A stretch of DNA of 64,000 nucleotides from Cenococcum geophilum 1.58. Lineage: Eukaryota; Ascomycota; Dothideomycetes; Gloniales; Gloniaceae. This document shows positions 12,225 to 23,651 of this stretch, piece by piece (the stretch's first letter is position 1; each line of letters starts with the position of its first letter). Made by a program: the position numbers and the translations under genes. The notes beneath the pieces were generated by a model, which saw only the letters and a program-made list of their open reading frames with translations, was not told where the DNA came from and searched no databases. The DNA lies in contig KV748195.1 in NCBI GenBank assembly GCA_001692895.1, positions 1,860,001 to 1,924,000 of the forward strand. The letters run 5' to 3'.

Positions 12225-12923
12225 TAATAAGACAAATAAAATCCTAGATTTAAAAATTAAGTATATTAGTAAAATACTAGTTTTTCTATTACCTTTAAAT
12301 TATTAAAATGCTTAAGTAAATATAATACTTTAGCATTTATAGCTAGCTAGAAAAAGTAAAAGATAGCTTAATTATTTAATAATACTAAAGACTTTAATGA
12401 TTTACTAAATTAAAAAAAGTTAAGACTAAAAGTATAAGAGGTCTAGCCCAACTATTAAAGCAATATAAATATTGTTTTATAATTACGTGCGCTAGTATAA
12501 GTATAAAATGCTTAGGTTTAGACTTGGTAATACTATATAACACTATATGCTTTAGAAATCCTCCTCGCTACTTTACCAAAAAATAACCCTACTATAACCT
12601 TTTATAAACCGTATAAACTTCTAAAATGCCTTATTATTATATATATACTAATCCTTACTAGCGTTACTATTATACTAGCCGGCTCCATTATCTAGTAAAC
12701 CTAAGATATTCTTAAAATCATCCTATATAAATTCGGAGTGGATAGGTACTTATACCCGCACTTTCTTCTAGCCTATTATAATTAAGTAGAAATCTAATAT
12801 TTCCTCTTCGCCACCCTATACACTTGTAATTTCCTAGACGGTTATTTATATAGATACTTAGAGTTAGTATATAAGCGTATAAAGAAACTTAGGATTAAAG
12901 AAACCTAATATTGTACTGGGTTA

Positions 12924-12928
12924 TTCCC
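12924..12928. repeat. Target-site duplication of element H, left copy
   Basis: TTCCC, repeated exactly at 21172-21176. Confidence 0.9.
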
Positions 12929-13143
12929 TATTGGTTATACAAGGGGATATTACGTAGCTACGGTTCGTAGATAGTATAATGATTGTTATTCTTGTATATG
13001 TTAGGGAGGGCGAGGAGCTTAAGGCTCCTTGCCACGCTACTGCCGCGGCGATACGTGACGGCAACTTGCCGTATATAACGGTAACTTGCCACCCATAATG
13101 GCAATTTGCCTTATATAGTAACCACTTACCTTTATTCCTAACA
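12929..13143 (-). repeat. Element H 3' LTR (left copy)
   Basis: 215 bp, beginning TATTGGTTATACAAGG and ending TTCCTAACA. It pairs with 20957-21171. It contains a near-palindromic GC-rich block and the reiterated GGCAACTTGCC-like motif. The partners differ mainly by transitions. Confidence 0.92.
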
Positions 13144-13169
13144 CTAGTAACTCTTTTTTTATAGTTGCT

Positions 13170-13190
13170 ATCTATATATATATATATACC
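13170..13190. repeat. (TA)n microsatellite in element H
   Basis: An alternating TA run in the 3' non-coding part of H, close to the left LTR. No function seen. Confidence 0.7.
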
Positions 13191-13363
13191 GCTTAACTAG
13201 CGTAGTAAATATTAATCCTTCTTACTTATTATTGCCATTATAATATAAGTCTTGCTATCTTAAAATTTGCCTCTTAGCACATGGTGCTTTCTTACTTAGA
13301 AGTTATAGGTAGATATCTTATTTAGAGGGCCGCTAAGGCGCTAGTAGTAAGTAAGCTAATAGC

Positions 13364-13390
13364 GATTTTCCATCCCGGGGATGAAAAATC
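13364..13390. other. 27-bp near-palindrome in 3' region of element H
   Basis: GATTTTCCATCCC, then GGGGATGAAAAATC. The arms pair except for one mismatch and the centre base. It lies about 220 bp inside the 3' LTR of H, in transcribed 3' non-coding sequence. It could form a hairpin in the RNA. Confidence 0.6.
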
Positions 13391-13559
13391 CTAATTAGCT
13401 AGGTTAAGTTAGGGTTTGCAGAATATTATACTCTAAAAAGTCTTAGTAAAAGAATCTAACTAATTAGACAACTTTAACTGCCAGTTAAAGTTCCTAGATA
13501 TCTTAAGACCTTATATAACTAAGAAATTTCTAAGAACTCCCTTTTAACCTAACCTTTAA

Positions 13560-14600
13560 CTTATATATATAGAGTATTTATATTAATAAACGTCTCTAGT
13601 GCCTTATTTAGGTTCGCCTTTATTATTACATCTACTAGGTTATTTTAGCCATTAATCTATTAAATCTTAAAGAGTTCTTAACGCTTATAGGATTACTAAA
13701 GTGCCATAATATTAATTATAAGGCGCTTCTCTTTTATAGTACTAAGCTTAACTAAATACTTATAAAAGGAATATAAGTCGGTGTATACGATTATAGGGAT
13801 AATAGAAAGTTCGAGTTAATCTATAATTATCTTTAGGGTAGTTCTAATTGTAATTACTATATTAACTCCGTTAACTATTCTATATATCTCTAATGCTAAA
13901 ATACTTCGGGTAACGCGCTTACTCTTAGTTAAGCTCTAATAGATAAGATTGCTATAGATTATAAAGTTATTCTCTCTAGTAAATTTATTTGCGATAATAA
14001 TCTTATATCCTAACTAAGAGCTAAAATCTTTATTGTTTATAAACGATTTATTAACAAATATAAAGAGCTTAGTAGTAGGAAGATTAATAGGCACGTAAAG
14101 TAGTCCCTAATTAAAATAGTTTATTTACTAGAAAAGACGCTTATTTAGGGCAAGGATATTATTCTTAGTTAGTTTCTAGTATTAGGCGGCAATAGAGAGA
14201 TTAAATAAAGTCTTAGGTTAATAGATAGAAGTAATATAAGCTCTACAAGCGCGTTACTCTACATATCCTTACTTTAAAGAATTAGCATTAATAATATTAA
14301 TCTTCTTGCCTTAACCCTTCTAGCGTAGAGTAATAGAATCCTTATTTAGGGAGAGGATACATTTATTAAAGAGTAATAGTGTTATTAAACTAAGCTTTTC
14401 CTTTAGCTTTACTATAAGATTTACCTTTACTAGCTCGTCTTCTTTAAGAGCTAAGAATTAGTCGTCTCCTAAGATAATTATATTATTAGTTTATATGCCA
14501 ATAATTCTAAATAGAGTTCCTGTAGTTATAATAAAGAAGCAGGGATTAAATATAGAAGTAGTTATTAAAAGCTTCTCTTTATGGTGCTTACTATAGGTAG
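13560..14600 (-). pseudogene. Element H reverse transcriptase C-terminus and RNase H (copia)
   Basis: Minus-strand translation shows the copia RT catalytic block at 14467-14490 reading T-N-N-I-I-I-L-G, where copia elements have Y-V/T-D-D. Both Asp are Asn. Downstream are a RARRAYI-S-ICQPEA-like segment near 14220-14290 and an RNase H-type region to about 13560. The order and the CQPEA/DLS pattern match fungal Ty1/copia pol. Many stops. Confidence 0.82.
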
Positions 14601-15857
14601 CCCACTAGTAAGTTCCTGCCTCTGCAATCCTATATAATAGCTTAAGTATAACCATAATTATATCTTTAGGATACTAGTGGCGAATTTGCTTTAGAAGGTA
14701 TACTAATATTAAGCGCTAAAGGTGCGTCTCTAATTAGGTGTAGGCTTAAGTAATATCTTATAAATAAACCGCTATTTTATTTTTTATTAAGGAGGGAGCT
14801 AGCATAATAATAACTCGCTAACTAGCTTATTAAATTATAGGAGACTATATAAGAATTACCTCCTTACTATTATTGTTATAGCCTTAGATAATAAGCCTTA
14901 ATTTCTTAAATAGGGCGTTAGTAGCTTTGCCCTTAATCTTATTAACTATTCTTAACTTAAAGATGCGAACTCTATCGAACTTAGTAGGGTTATACTTCTT
15001 AAATTTAAAGACTCCTCTTATAATAAGACCATCGATCTCCTACTTATTAGATACTTAGAAAGGAGCTTCTAAAGTTATAATATAACCTTCCTTTTGGAGC
15101 TATTTTGTAAGTTTAAAGTCAGCCTTCTCCTTAGCTGTTATAAAGGCCATTAATAACTTAACTCTATTCTTAATGGCGGCAATAAATTATTCTTTAAAAT
15201 TAATAAGATGTTAGCGATTTCGTAATCCCTTTAGGCGACCTCTGCCATATTATGGTTATAGCGCATCTACTATAATTATATTGGGATTGTAGTCGCCTTC
15301 TAGAGTATATTAATTATAGTTCTCTTCTAGGGCATCTTCTAGGGCATCCTATAAAGGCTTAGAATTGTTATTTTTATAATAAGGCTTAATAATAGTTAAA
15401 CGGAATTAAGTAGGTCTGTAAGGCATCTAAATAGTATAAGTTTAACCATTAATTATAATAAGTTGGTATAGGCCTAACTATCCTCCCTTTTTACGCTATA
15501 TGCGTACCTTAGACTGGAGTGGCAGATTAAGCGTAGTTAAAGTATTTAGGCCATTTTTTATTTCTAGTATATCGTTAACCTAGCGTGTGGCGTAGAGACG
15601 TCGTACCTCCTTTATTACCTTATAAATAGCCTTAGCTTATTATATAATAAAGGGAGATAGTAGAGAATTATTAGTTATTTAAGGGTAGGCGCTAAAGACT
15701 AGTAACGTAGGTACGAGTCTATCCGGGCTAGCGGAATTATTAATAGCTTTAATAGCTATTTATAAGATAAGTTCTTTACTAGCGTCCTTTAGTTCTAAAG
15801 AGATAATCTTATATACGCGGTATAATGGCGCGTAATATCGTTCTACTTTTTTAATAC
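14600..15857 (-). pseudogene. Element H RT N-terminus and integrase C-terminus (relic)
   Basis: Continuous minus-strand relic between the RT catalytic block and the LINE insertion. At 15800-15857 the minus strand reads an integrase segment (KAYNSIKKVERYYAPLYRAY-like after allowing stops), which joins to 17996 onward when the LINE and its duplication are removed. Confidence 0.7.
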
Positions 15858-15870
15858 TATTATATGCCTT
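15858..15870. repeat. Target-site duplication of LINE-type insert, left copy
   Basis: TATTATATGCCTT, identical at 17983-17995. Thirteen base pairs, and variable length, are typical of target-primed reverse transcription. Confidence 0.9.
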
Positions 15871-15885
15871 TTTTTTTTTTTTTTT

Positions 15886-16379
15886 ATATTCCGATTGTAT
15901 TATACTACGTACAATACTGCGCATGCAGCCTCTAGGCTATGGCGCTATAGTTCTATATACATGAATCCTTTCTAGGCAGCCTTAACATGTACTAGTAGCT
16001 AATGTCCCTAGTAGTTTATAAACCCCTAAGGGTTTATAGCTCCTTAATAAAATACTAAGGTGCTGCAACTACTAGGGAATAAGAAAACGGTAGGAAAAAC
16101 CATAGGAAATCCTAACACCTGTCCCTGTCCTTTTGCGATTTATATTCTGTCCTTTTTGCTCTCTAATATCTTTTTAAGAGCCTAGTAGGAGTTGCCTCCT
16201 TCTAGAATCCTATCTGTTTTATTTTTCTATAGAATCTCCATTACATACTAGTCTAGCTGCTTTTAAGAGTCTCGCAGTCTTTACTATTAGTAAAGTGTTT
16301 TTCTTTACAATTAATGGCAAAGAGGGGTGGTATGCTAGTAAGGTTTGCCCTGTTATTATATAGTAGGTAGAACAGGAAT
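15886..16379 (-). other. 3' non-coding region of the LINE-type insert
   Basis: No RT motif seen in any frame. It holds the nested stem-loop pair at 16005-16078 and ends in the poly(A)/poly(T) run. Confidence 0.6.
16005..16078 (-). other. Nested stem-loops in LINE-type 3' region
   Basis: An outer stem pairs CCCTAGTAGTT (16006-16016) with AACTACTAGGG (16067-16077), 11 perfect pairs. Immediately inside it TATAAACCC (16017-16025) pairs with GGGTTTATA (16030-16038), 9 perfect pairs. It lies about 130 bp from the poly(A) tail. In several LINEs the RT recognises a 3' RNA hairpin; that role here is inference. Confidence 0.75.
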
Positions 16380-17800
16380 GGTCTTTAGATAAATGTGGCA
16401 GCTGCAACAGTATCTAACAGGCTCTAGTAGAGCACCTGTCTCCTATATGGCCAAATTTTTGGCAGCTCGTATACTGCGTAGTAGGAGAGACTTCGAGGTA
16501 TTTTACTACCTTAGTAGCTGTACCTGCAATTGATATCTCTTTTTGCTTAAGGATTTCTTGTCTTTTTTCTTTGTTCTCTATAGTAAAAACTATAGAGCTA
16601 AATCTGGTCTATGGATTGTGTCTTTTTTTACTAGATAAGATCCATCTAGGTAGTCCTTGTATCCTTATAGGATTAAAGGTCTTAATTTCTTCTTTTAGAA
16701 GCTTAGAGCCTCCTTCTCCTAGGAAAGGTAGGGTAGGAACCCCGTGGGCTATAATTTGAACCCATGGTTCTAGTTTTTGTTCTCTTTGAAAGGTAAAATA
16801 GTTATGCCATATTTCCTTATATTTGACTAGGAAATCTATATTATACTCTTCTGTAGTTATAAGAAGGATATTTTGTTTTTCTTTAGTTCTTCCTATAGAC
16901 CCTAGAACTGGCTTTTCTACTTACAGTTTTAATGCAAATAGTTAATTGACTTTGTTTCGTATAGAGAAAGTATTTAGAGGTTAGTCCTTTTGGTCTGTAA
17001 TAAGGACTAGCTTCCTTTCTTATAGCTACTTTTTCTTACTTCTAGTAGAAGTAGAAAGGGTAGGAGATGGTATTGGTAAGGGGGGTAGAGGGGACGAGAA
17101 AGGGAGGTTCTTCTTTAGTCTCTCTGCGTAGGTTTCCTTAGTAGGAGCTACCTCCTTACGGAGAGCTCTTACTTCTTCGCTAATTCTTGTAGGATATCTT
17201 TTACCTTTTCTTTTCCTTCCATAAAGGGATTTTCTCCTGCTAGAATACTCCGTGTATAGTCCTCTAGCTATTTAACTTGTTCTTTTTCTTTTTCTTTTTC
17301 TTCTTCTTCTAGCCCTTTATGGGCCTGTATTAGGCTTTCTAGGGCCTTTTATAGGTGTTGTTTAGGAGAAAGGGGAGGGAAAGATATACTAGGTATACCA
17401 ACCGTAAAAGTTATTAATTTGTTGTCTTTTTTGCAGGTTTTGGGTTTTCTTTTTTAGTAGAAGACTGAGGATGTCCTTTTTTTTCTCCTGTCCTAAATAG
17501 GCCAGGGAGAAAGGAGAAGGGGCAGAAAAAGTGAATGTAGTCGTTAGACTTATTATCACTTATTTCTATAGGAGGTTTTTTTATGCCTATTAGACTTTGG
17601 CATCTTATAGGGGGTTCCTAGTTTTTACTATCCTTATACCCTTTCTCCTTACTAATCCTACTAGAAGATTTCTGGGGAGATTAGGCTAAAAGGCAGTAGA
17701 AAGACTGCCCCTATTAGTATTGGTATTGGTATTGGTGGTAGTGGTAGTAGTTTTAGTGTTCCTGTCCGTGCCTCGCTTATAAGCTAGGACCACCCCTAGA
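16380..17800 (-). pseudogene. LINE ORF1-like relic with zinc knuckles
   Basis: Minus-strand translation runs from a low-complexity N-terminal part (about 17700-17755, GGTATT reiterations) through a KKDNKLITFTVGIPSI segment near 17400-17450. A Glu/Lys coiled coil (EEEEKEKEKEKEQ, near 17275-17310) follows, and near the C-terminus (about 16440-16480) a CCHC knuckle read as C-x-x-FGHIGDRC-type. A second Cys/His cluster (HLSKDHSC, near 16370-16400) follows it. This order matches ORF1 (RNA-binding, gag-like) of fungal Tad1 LINEs. Internal stops are present, so it is not intact. Confidence 0.7.
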
Positions 17801-17982
17801 GAAAATTTTCTGTTGGGATAAGGGGGTAAAATGACAAATAAATCCACCTCTAGCTCGCTAGGCAGTAGGAATTAGGTCTTGAAACTTGGNAAATCGATTG
17901 TTTTTGATGGTAAGATGGGTATGCGTAAGTTTTGAAGTGTGGCGCTACCTTTTGGTAAGGTTGCATGTGTGGTGAAAGGTTT

Positions 17983-17995
17983 TATTATATGCCTT
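17983..17995. repeat. Target-site duplication of LINE-type insert, right copy
   Basis: TATTATATGCCTT, identical to 15858-15870. Confidence 0.9.
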
Positions 17996-20551
17996 AATAG
18001 GGACTTCCTTAACCTTAATTACTATTACCTTTATTTATTGTTGAAACTCTATAGATAAGAAGTTCTTTTCTATATTATAGACGATTTAATTAGGGGGTCC
18101 TAAATAAATATTAATCTAGTATAACTAAAGAGTCTCCCATATATTTCTGGCTAATATATCTTTTAAAAAAACGCGCGGCTTAAAAGGAGGTTAAGAAGTT
18201 AATAACTTAAAGCACTGGCTTACCGCTAAGATATATAACGTTAATAATAATACAGAAGTTAAAGTTGTAGTTATCCTTAAGGGTAAACTTAAATTAGCTA
18301 GGGGACTTTTGGTTTATTTAGTAGTAATAGTAATACTTTATAAGATGCTTAATTGCCTTAACTTTAACTTTATAGCCTACTCGCTAAAGAACCCTAAGCA
18401 ATTAATAAACAAATAGGTAGCTAAAACGACGGTGCGGTTAGCGTAATTCTAACTTAGTTAAGTGGCTCTAAGCAATACTCTTTTCTAGTTAATAAAGGAG
18501 TAACTAGGGGTAACCCTACTTGCATATAACGGGTACCTAATTGTCTCCCTAAATAAGTATATTCTTAAGGTTTTAAGCCTAATGCCTAACTTATTTATAT
18601 CTTTAATGTAAAATAGAAACGGAGTATTTATAGAAATAACGTAAAAACTAATATACCCTAAGGGGGTTTAAATCCTAATTATGCTAGGAGAGATTACAGT
18701 ACCTTTGCCAAAACAAATTATATACTAGCCTACTGTTAAATAGTTAATCTAAATAGAGCTATTAAGCTGCTAAAGGGCTTAAACTTAAGGTTTTTCTGCT
18801 ATAGATACTCCTGCGGCTTTAGTATCCAGCATAATACTATAGAAGACGTTCGCTAAGTATCTATCGTTAAAGGAAAACGCGGAGCTCTCCTTTAGCTTAT
18901 TAAAGATATTTAACTTTATAATAGAATGGAGCGTAGATTAGTTATTAAGGATAGCAACGGTTTATATACCATTTACCTCACCATACTTAGTAAAGTATTA
19001 GTTAGGTAAGTAGTTCTTAATTTCTATATCTATAAGGAGCTATTCGGTCTTATTAACCTTACCCTTAAGGTCTTTTACGCCTTTATATTAAACTAGGAAG
19101 CTTTAGAAATAGGCCGCAGTAACCTCGCAATTTTTAACGTTTTTTATACTTTAACGGAACTTATTATATACCTCTTTTCGCTTATTAAGGGAGTGTCTAG
19201 TTAACTAGTAATTTAGCTTCTTATAAACGTAGTATTTCTTCTAGCAATTACTTTAAAATAAACCTCTATAAGGACCTCTATAATTACCTTATAGTTAACA
19301 TTAATTATACCCTCTTTTATATTCCCTACCGCGACCACTATATATTTAATTAGTCTAGTTATAATTGTGTTAGTTAGGAATACTTAGTTAGCTAGGGTTT
19401 TTAGTATAGAACTGTTAAGATTTTTATATTTATATTATAGTACCTACGGCGGAGCATAGCTTAGTATATACTCCTTTAAATATATCTATAGGTTTATATA
19501 GCGCTAAGTTGCACTTAGGAACGCTATAGCATACTAAAATAACCTGGTCCCTTAGGCTATTCTTATTTTAATAAGTTTTAGTAAGGCTATATTAGATTTT
19601 CTAGAGTTTATTAAAGAGTAGTTAAAGGCACTCTAAATAAGTCTTTNTTANGTTANAAGCNATAACTNTNTAAAANNTAGTCTCNCGCTATTCGGATATA
19701 TAAANTTNGCGATTCTTATTAGTCTTAAAGTGGGCTTTAGTAAGCTAAAGCATTATATTAAAGTTATAGTTTTTACCTGTAATATAGTCGTAATAAAATA
19801 TTACCGCCCGTCCCTTTAATATAATAGAGAAAGCGTAATGGTACTAGTGGCGTTAAATTCTAACCTTATTATAATAGTTATAAAAGACCTATAGTTTTAC
19901 TCTAAGTATATCGTATAGTTCTCTTCTAAACTTCTTCTCTTTATCCGAATATACCTTTATTAGATTTATAACTTCTTATAGTAAAGGCTTACCAATTAGC
20001 TAGAGTAGAGAAGGTAGAGGCGAAGCAACTCTAAGTAGGAGAGCACCTCTAGGTAAGAGAGTAGCTTTAGGTAGGGGGTTAGCGTTCTAGGGGTTTTAAT
20101 ATAAATTAAAGTTGCCTTCTAAAGAATATAGGTTATTTTTAGGTTTCTATAGTTAACGTATAATCTTAGCTTCTATCTATATTAGTTCTTTTATACTAGT
20201 AATAATAGCCTAAATATTACTAGTAATTGGGTTACCGTTCTTAGCAATATATACCCTATTCCTATAGAGGAAGTCTTAAAAGTCCTAAACAATATTAACG
20301 TTGCTAAGTGCCTAGGTATTAGCAGTCCATTTTATAAAATCCTTCCTAAAATACTCCTATAGTTATAAGTCGGCGTAATATTTATTTTAGTAGAATATAA
20401 TATAGTATAAAAGAAAGCCGTTAACTTATTTTGCAGTATAAGTTATTATATTAAAGGCAAATTCGTCCCAATCTTTATTAGTAAGTTTTACGTGTTTAGG
20501 TACCCCTAGTAGTAAGAAGTCTTTTTAGTTATTTAAGGTAGGCGTAGCCAT
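17996..20551 (-). pseudogene. Element H gag, protease and integrase N-terminal part (copia relic)
   Basis: The minus-strand ATG at 20549-20551 begins MATPTLNN, then KDFLLLGVPKHVKLTNKDWD, a clean gag N-terminus with a single stop (former Gln) after eight codons. The frame decays downstream. Gag should occupy roughly 19500-20551, followed by protease and the start of integrase toward 17996, where the LINE interrupts it. Ambiguous bases at 19647-19705 prevent reading one segment. The start is chosen because it is the first ATG after the 5' LTR with a long nearly open frame. Confidence 0.78.
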
Positions 20552-20616
20552 ATTTTTAGAAGGAGGGAAGTGTTATTAGTATAGGGATTGTCGTTTGGTA
20601 CGCGTTCGTGATATAT

Positions 20617-20660
20617 ATTTATTATTTAGTATGCGTTTATTATTTAGTACGCGTTTATAA
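20617..20660. repeat. 18-bp short tandem repeat in element H leader
   Basis: TTTATTATTTAGTACGCG-like unit, repeated about 2.3 times between gag and the 5' LTR. Confidence 0.6.
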
Positions 20661-20679
20661 CATATATTTGCGGTTATAG

Positions 20680-20848
20680 GGCTTAGGACTAATTCTAGCC
20701 TTAAATTGTGAAGACTTATAAAGCGTGTTGTTCTGCGTAATAGATATAAGAATCCATAATTTTAAAAAGGCTTAGGACTAGTTCTAGCCTTTAGATCCTT
20801 AGATTTGTGGAAAAGTTTTATTTAAGGTTTAGGACTAGTTCTAACCTT
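20680..20848 (-). promoter_or_regulatory. Triplicated 22-bp motif in element H 5' leader
   Basis: GGCTTAGGACTAGTTCTAGCC-like copies at 20680-20702, 20769-20791 and 20825-20848, centred on ACTAGT and imperfectly palindromic. They lie between the 5' LTR and the gag ATG, where packaging or dimerisation signals sit in LTR elements. The role is inferred from position only. Confidence 0.55.
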
Positions 20849-20956
20849 AAAAGACAGCTTTCTCTAGCACGAGTAGCACTGATATAGTGGCTTATCTCTT
20901 CTTAGTGGAATACCTAGCTATTCTATAGTATAACAGTAAAGTTAACTACTAATTAG

Positions 20957-21171
20957 TATTAGTTATACAAGGGGATATCACGTAGCTATGGTTTGTAGAT
21001 AGTATAATAATTGTTGTTCTTATATATGTTAGGGAGGGCAAGGAGCTTAAGGCTCCTCGCCACGCTACTGCCGCGGCGACACGTGACGGCAACTTACCGC
21101 ACGTAATGGCAACTTGCTACCCATAATGACAATTTACCTTATGTGGTAACCACTTGCCTTTATTCCCAACA
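20957..21171 (-). repeat. Element H 5' LTR (right copy)
   Basis: 215 bp, TATTAGTTATACAAGG to TTCCCAACA, paired with 12929-13143 and followed by TTCCC (21172-21176). Confidence 0.92.
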
Positions 21172-21176
21172 TTCCC

Positions 21177-23471
21177 CTTTAAAGCACTTCCTCTAATTAG
21201 GCTAGGCCTAGGTAAGTTAGAAGAGTAGAGCTGCATTAATAAGGTAGAGTAATCCAAATTAGCACCGCCGCACCGTATTTAAATGGCAGCCTTTAAGCTT
21301 TCGGTGCTTTTGTTGTCTAAATCCTTAAATAAATTATCTAAAACATTATTATATAGATTCCGCTATAGTTCGGCGTTAGGGTACTGTTTATTATTGTTAT
21401 TATTATAGAGTCGTACTCTTGTCTTCGTATCTTTAAATATACGAAACCTAATTACAACTTAGCGGTGTAGTGCCGTAGCGTCCTACGTCGCAAGTAGCTC
21501 CCTATAGATTGCTTTATACTTATTAGCAGTGAGATATAAAATATAGTAAATTAATTTTACCTTAAACCTCCTCACTACCAATATACTTAATAGTCTCGTA
21601 GTGGCCGGATAGGTACTTTAGGATACTGTGCCTTAAACTAACCGCAATAAAGTATATAGTTGTACTAGCGAGCTTATTAAAATATTTGGCGGAAGACCGA
21701 TATTAGGCTATTTCTATTAAACTATTTGCCTAGAATATATCCGCGTAGGCAGCGATAATTGCTTTATAGTAAAATTATCTCTTACTAACCTATTAATATT
21801 AGTAAAGTAGTATAGTTTCTATTTGCAATATAGGTAATATATAAAAGGGGGATACTAGTAAAAGATAATAGAAAGTAATAGAATTTATAGTAGAAAGAGG
21901 CAGAATTATTATATAAAAGTACGTAAATTTATAAGATGGAAAATGGAAGAAATTTAGTATAAAGGATGGCTAAATTTAGGGGGTAGAAAACGGCGGATCT
22001 CTAGTATAGAGAATTAGGCATAGTAATAGAGGGGTTTATTTAAGAAGCATATACCTTTTCGGCCAGTTTATATATAAAAGAGTGGTCTTTTAGTAACCTC
22101 TTTACCTTCTTAGTATTATAACTAAAGCTTAGGCCATATACTTCCTTAACAATAGCCCAGAACTTACAATTTGCTTTAACTCTAAAGTCTCCTAACCTAT
22201 CCTTTATCTACGCGTATTTAGTTAGTATAACTCCTTAACATATTAATATACTCTAAAAGTACCTTACGCGCACTAACTTAATTAGGTTTACGATCTACTT
22301 ATTTTTATTCCTCCCTTAATAGACTAGCTTAGGTTACAGTCTATAATTTAATAATTAGCGTCTTTAACGTAGAAGGAAAACGATCTATCTAGGGATTAAC
22401 TTATAGGTTTAAGGATCCCCCCTTACCCGTGTATATTTTTAGAGAAATATACTTACTACTTAGTGGAGAACGGCTTTATAGGCATTCTTAACCTTCTAAT
22501 TTATGCGGTATTTATAGCAGTCCTATATAAAGCGCGCTCCAAGATAATATTATATTTATACTTATATACACATCCTTTTCCGGTTAGTTTTATTTATATT
22601 AAATTCTGCTAATCCATTATAGGGAGGCGAGTTAAAACTACTATTAATGTTATAGATAAGTGCGGCATCTGGTAATTTAGGGCTTAATTAGCGGGGGCGT
22701 AAGGCCAAAGCAGGTACTATACAAGGTAATTGCTTAGGTTAAGTGCTTCTATACATAATACCTCTTTTAGGCGAGCTAGGTAGCTTCAAGTAGTGCTATC
22801 TATATTTAATATTACGTATTATTCCGGGTAAGCCTAGTATATTAGACCTTGGTTCTCTCCTATTACAATAAAGAAAGATAGGCTGCTAATTAAACCGCCT
22901 ATTAGCACACTATTAGTAATTTAAATAAGCCCCATATATATAATTTTAAAGGTGTCCTATTTATAAGACTTAGCTTAACGTCTATAGCCGGTTTATTAGT
23001 TAAATTAAATATAGTATAGTTTAAGAATAAAGTAATAGAGGATATATTTTTAGTTATACTATTAGGTAGATACCTCTTACGGGTGCCTAGTACTAGCATT
23101 AATATATCACTCTTATCTTATAAGGTATCTTAGGTATTAGTATTAGTATATTATATATTAGCTACATATATATTAATATGGTATCTAAGAAGTCTACTTA
23201 AAAGCACGTCTGCGCCGCTTCGTAAGAAACCTTTACTATTTTCTTAGGGCGTATTATAGCTCTGTATATTATATAAGCTAATTAAATATACCTCCTAATA
23301 GAGATTTTAAGCCTATAGTAACCTCTATTAATTTAGCCTAGTAACGTTAATTTTTTTTTTACGCGACTAGCAGTATGGGGACTTTGTAGTTTTTAGTTTC
23401 GTAGTATTATTTATAGGGTTCAGCAAATGGTCTAATAGCGGTAGGAAAAGTACTATATTAGAAGCAATTAT
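21177..23471. other. Unassigned RIP-degraded DNA, right flank of element H
   Basis: I recognise no transposon domain. Minus-strand reading of about 21180-23100 is mostly open apart from stops that fit Gln codons, including a 65-codon open frame at 22902-23099. It continues across the H insertion into 12928 and below. It could be a decayed gene or an unfamiliar mobile element. I considered Starship-type DUF3435 recombinases but found no convincing motif. A T run lies at 23349-23359. Confidence 0.4.
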
Positions 23472-23651
23472 TTATATAAGGCCACTGCTAGCCATACACC
23501 CCCTAAACGATACGCATACACCCCCCAATTGATACACATACACCCCCTACCTCATTTAGTTTAGGCGCTTCCTCATTAAGTTAGATGCATCCTCATTAAG
23601 TTAGAATATCACGTGCGTTTGACTTGTTTGCGCCTGCATCGCGAAAATCAA
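23472..23651 (+). repeat. Left inverted-repeat arm with three CACCCCC boxes
   Basis: Boxes at about 23493-23505, 23515-23527 and 23536-23548. It begins TTATATAAGGCCACTGCTAGC. The right arm is its inverse. Confidence 0.88.

Larger units (their letters stand above)
12063..12928. other. RIP-degraded DNA, unassigned, left flank of element H
   Basis: It is AT-rich with no recognisable domain on either strand. It is continuous with 21177 onward once H is removed. Minus-strand reading from 21177-22000 into this segment gives fairly long stretches that are open apart from Gln-type stops, so it may be a decayed coding region of unknown kind. A 9-bp tandem repeat lies at 12126-12224. Confidence 0.5.
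15871..17982 (-). mobile_element. Non-LTR (LINE/Tad1-like) retroposon with ORF1 but no RT, nested in element H
   Basis: About 2.1 kb on the minus strand. Its 3' poly(A) tail appears as the T run at 15869-15885 and it is flanked by a 13-bp duplication. The 5' end (17982) and the tail are both present, yet there is room only for ORF1 and a 0.5-kb 3' region. The RT-bearing ORF2 expected of Tad1-clade LINEs is missing. CpA/TpG is well retained compared with the copia host, so this insert has seen little RIP. One ambiguous base at 17890. Confidence 0.85.
12929..21171 (-). mobile_element. Complete Ty1/copia element H
   Basis: 8243 bp with 215-bp LTRs and the perfect 5-bp duplication TTCCC at 12924-12928 and 21172-21176. 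The ends are TGTTGG...CCAACA once RIP is allowed for. The coding strand is minus: gag starts at 20551, integrase spans the middle, and RT then RNase H lie toward the left LTR, which is the copia order (integrase before RT). A 2.1-kb LINE-type retroposon sits inside at 15871-17982. Ambiguous bases occur at 19647-19705. Confidence 0.92.

Noticed and set aside
16022..16036. CCCTAAGGG resembling telomere repeat
   Set aside because: A single occurrence inside a hairpin, not a telomeric array.
16219..16759. Two 62-codon frames in the LINE-type insert
   Set aside because: The minus one overlaps the zinc-cluster end of ORF1 only partly in frame. The plus one is antisense.
21177..23100. Possible Starship captain (DUF3435 tyrosine recombinase)
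   Set aside because: Considered because of the giant-element context, but no catalytic Arg/Tyr pattern could be recognised.
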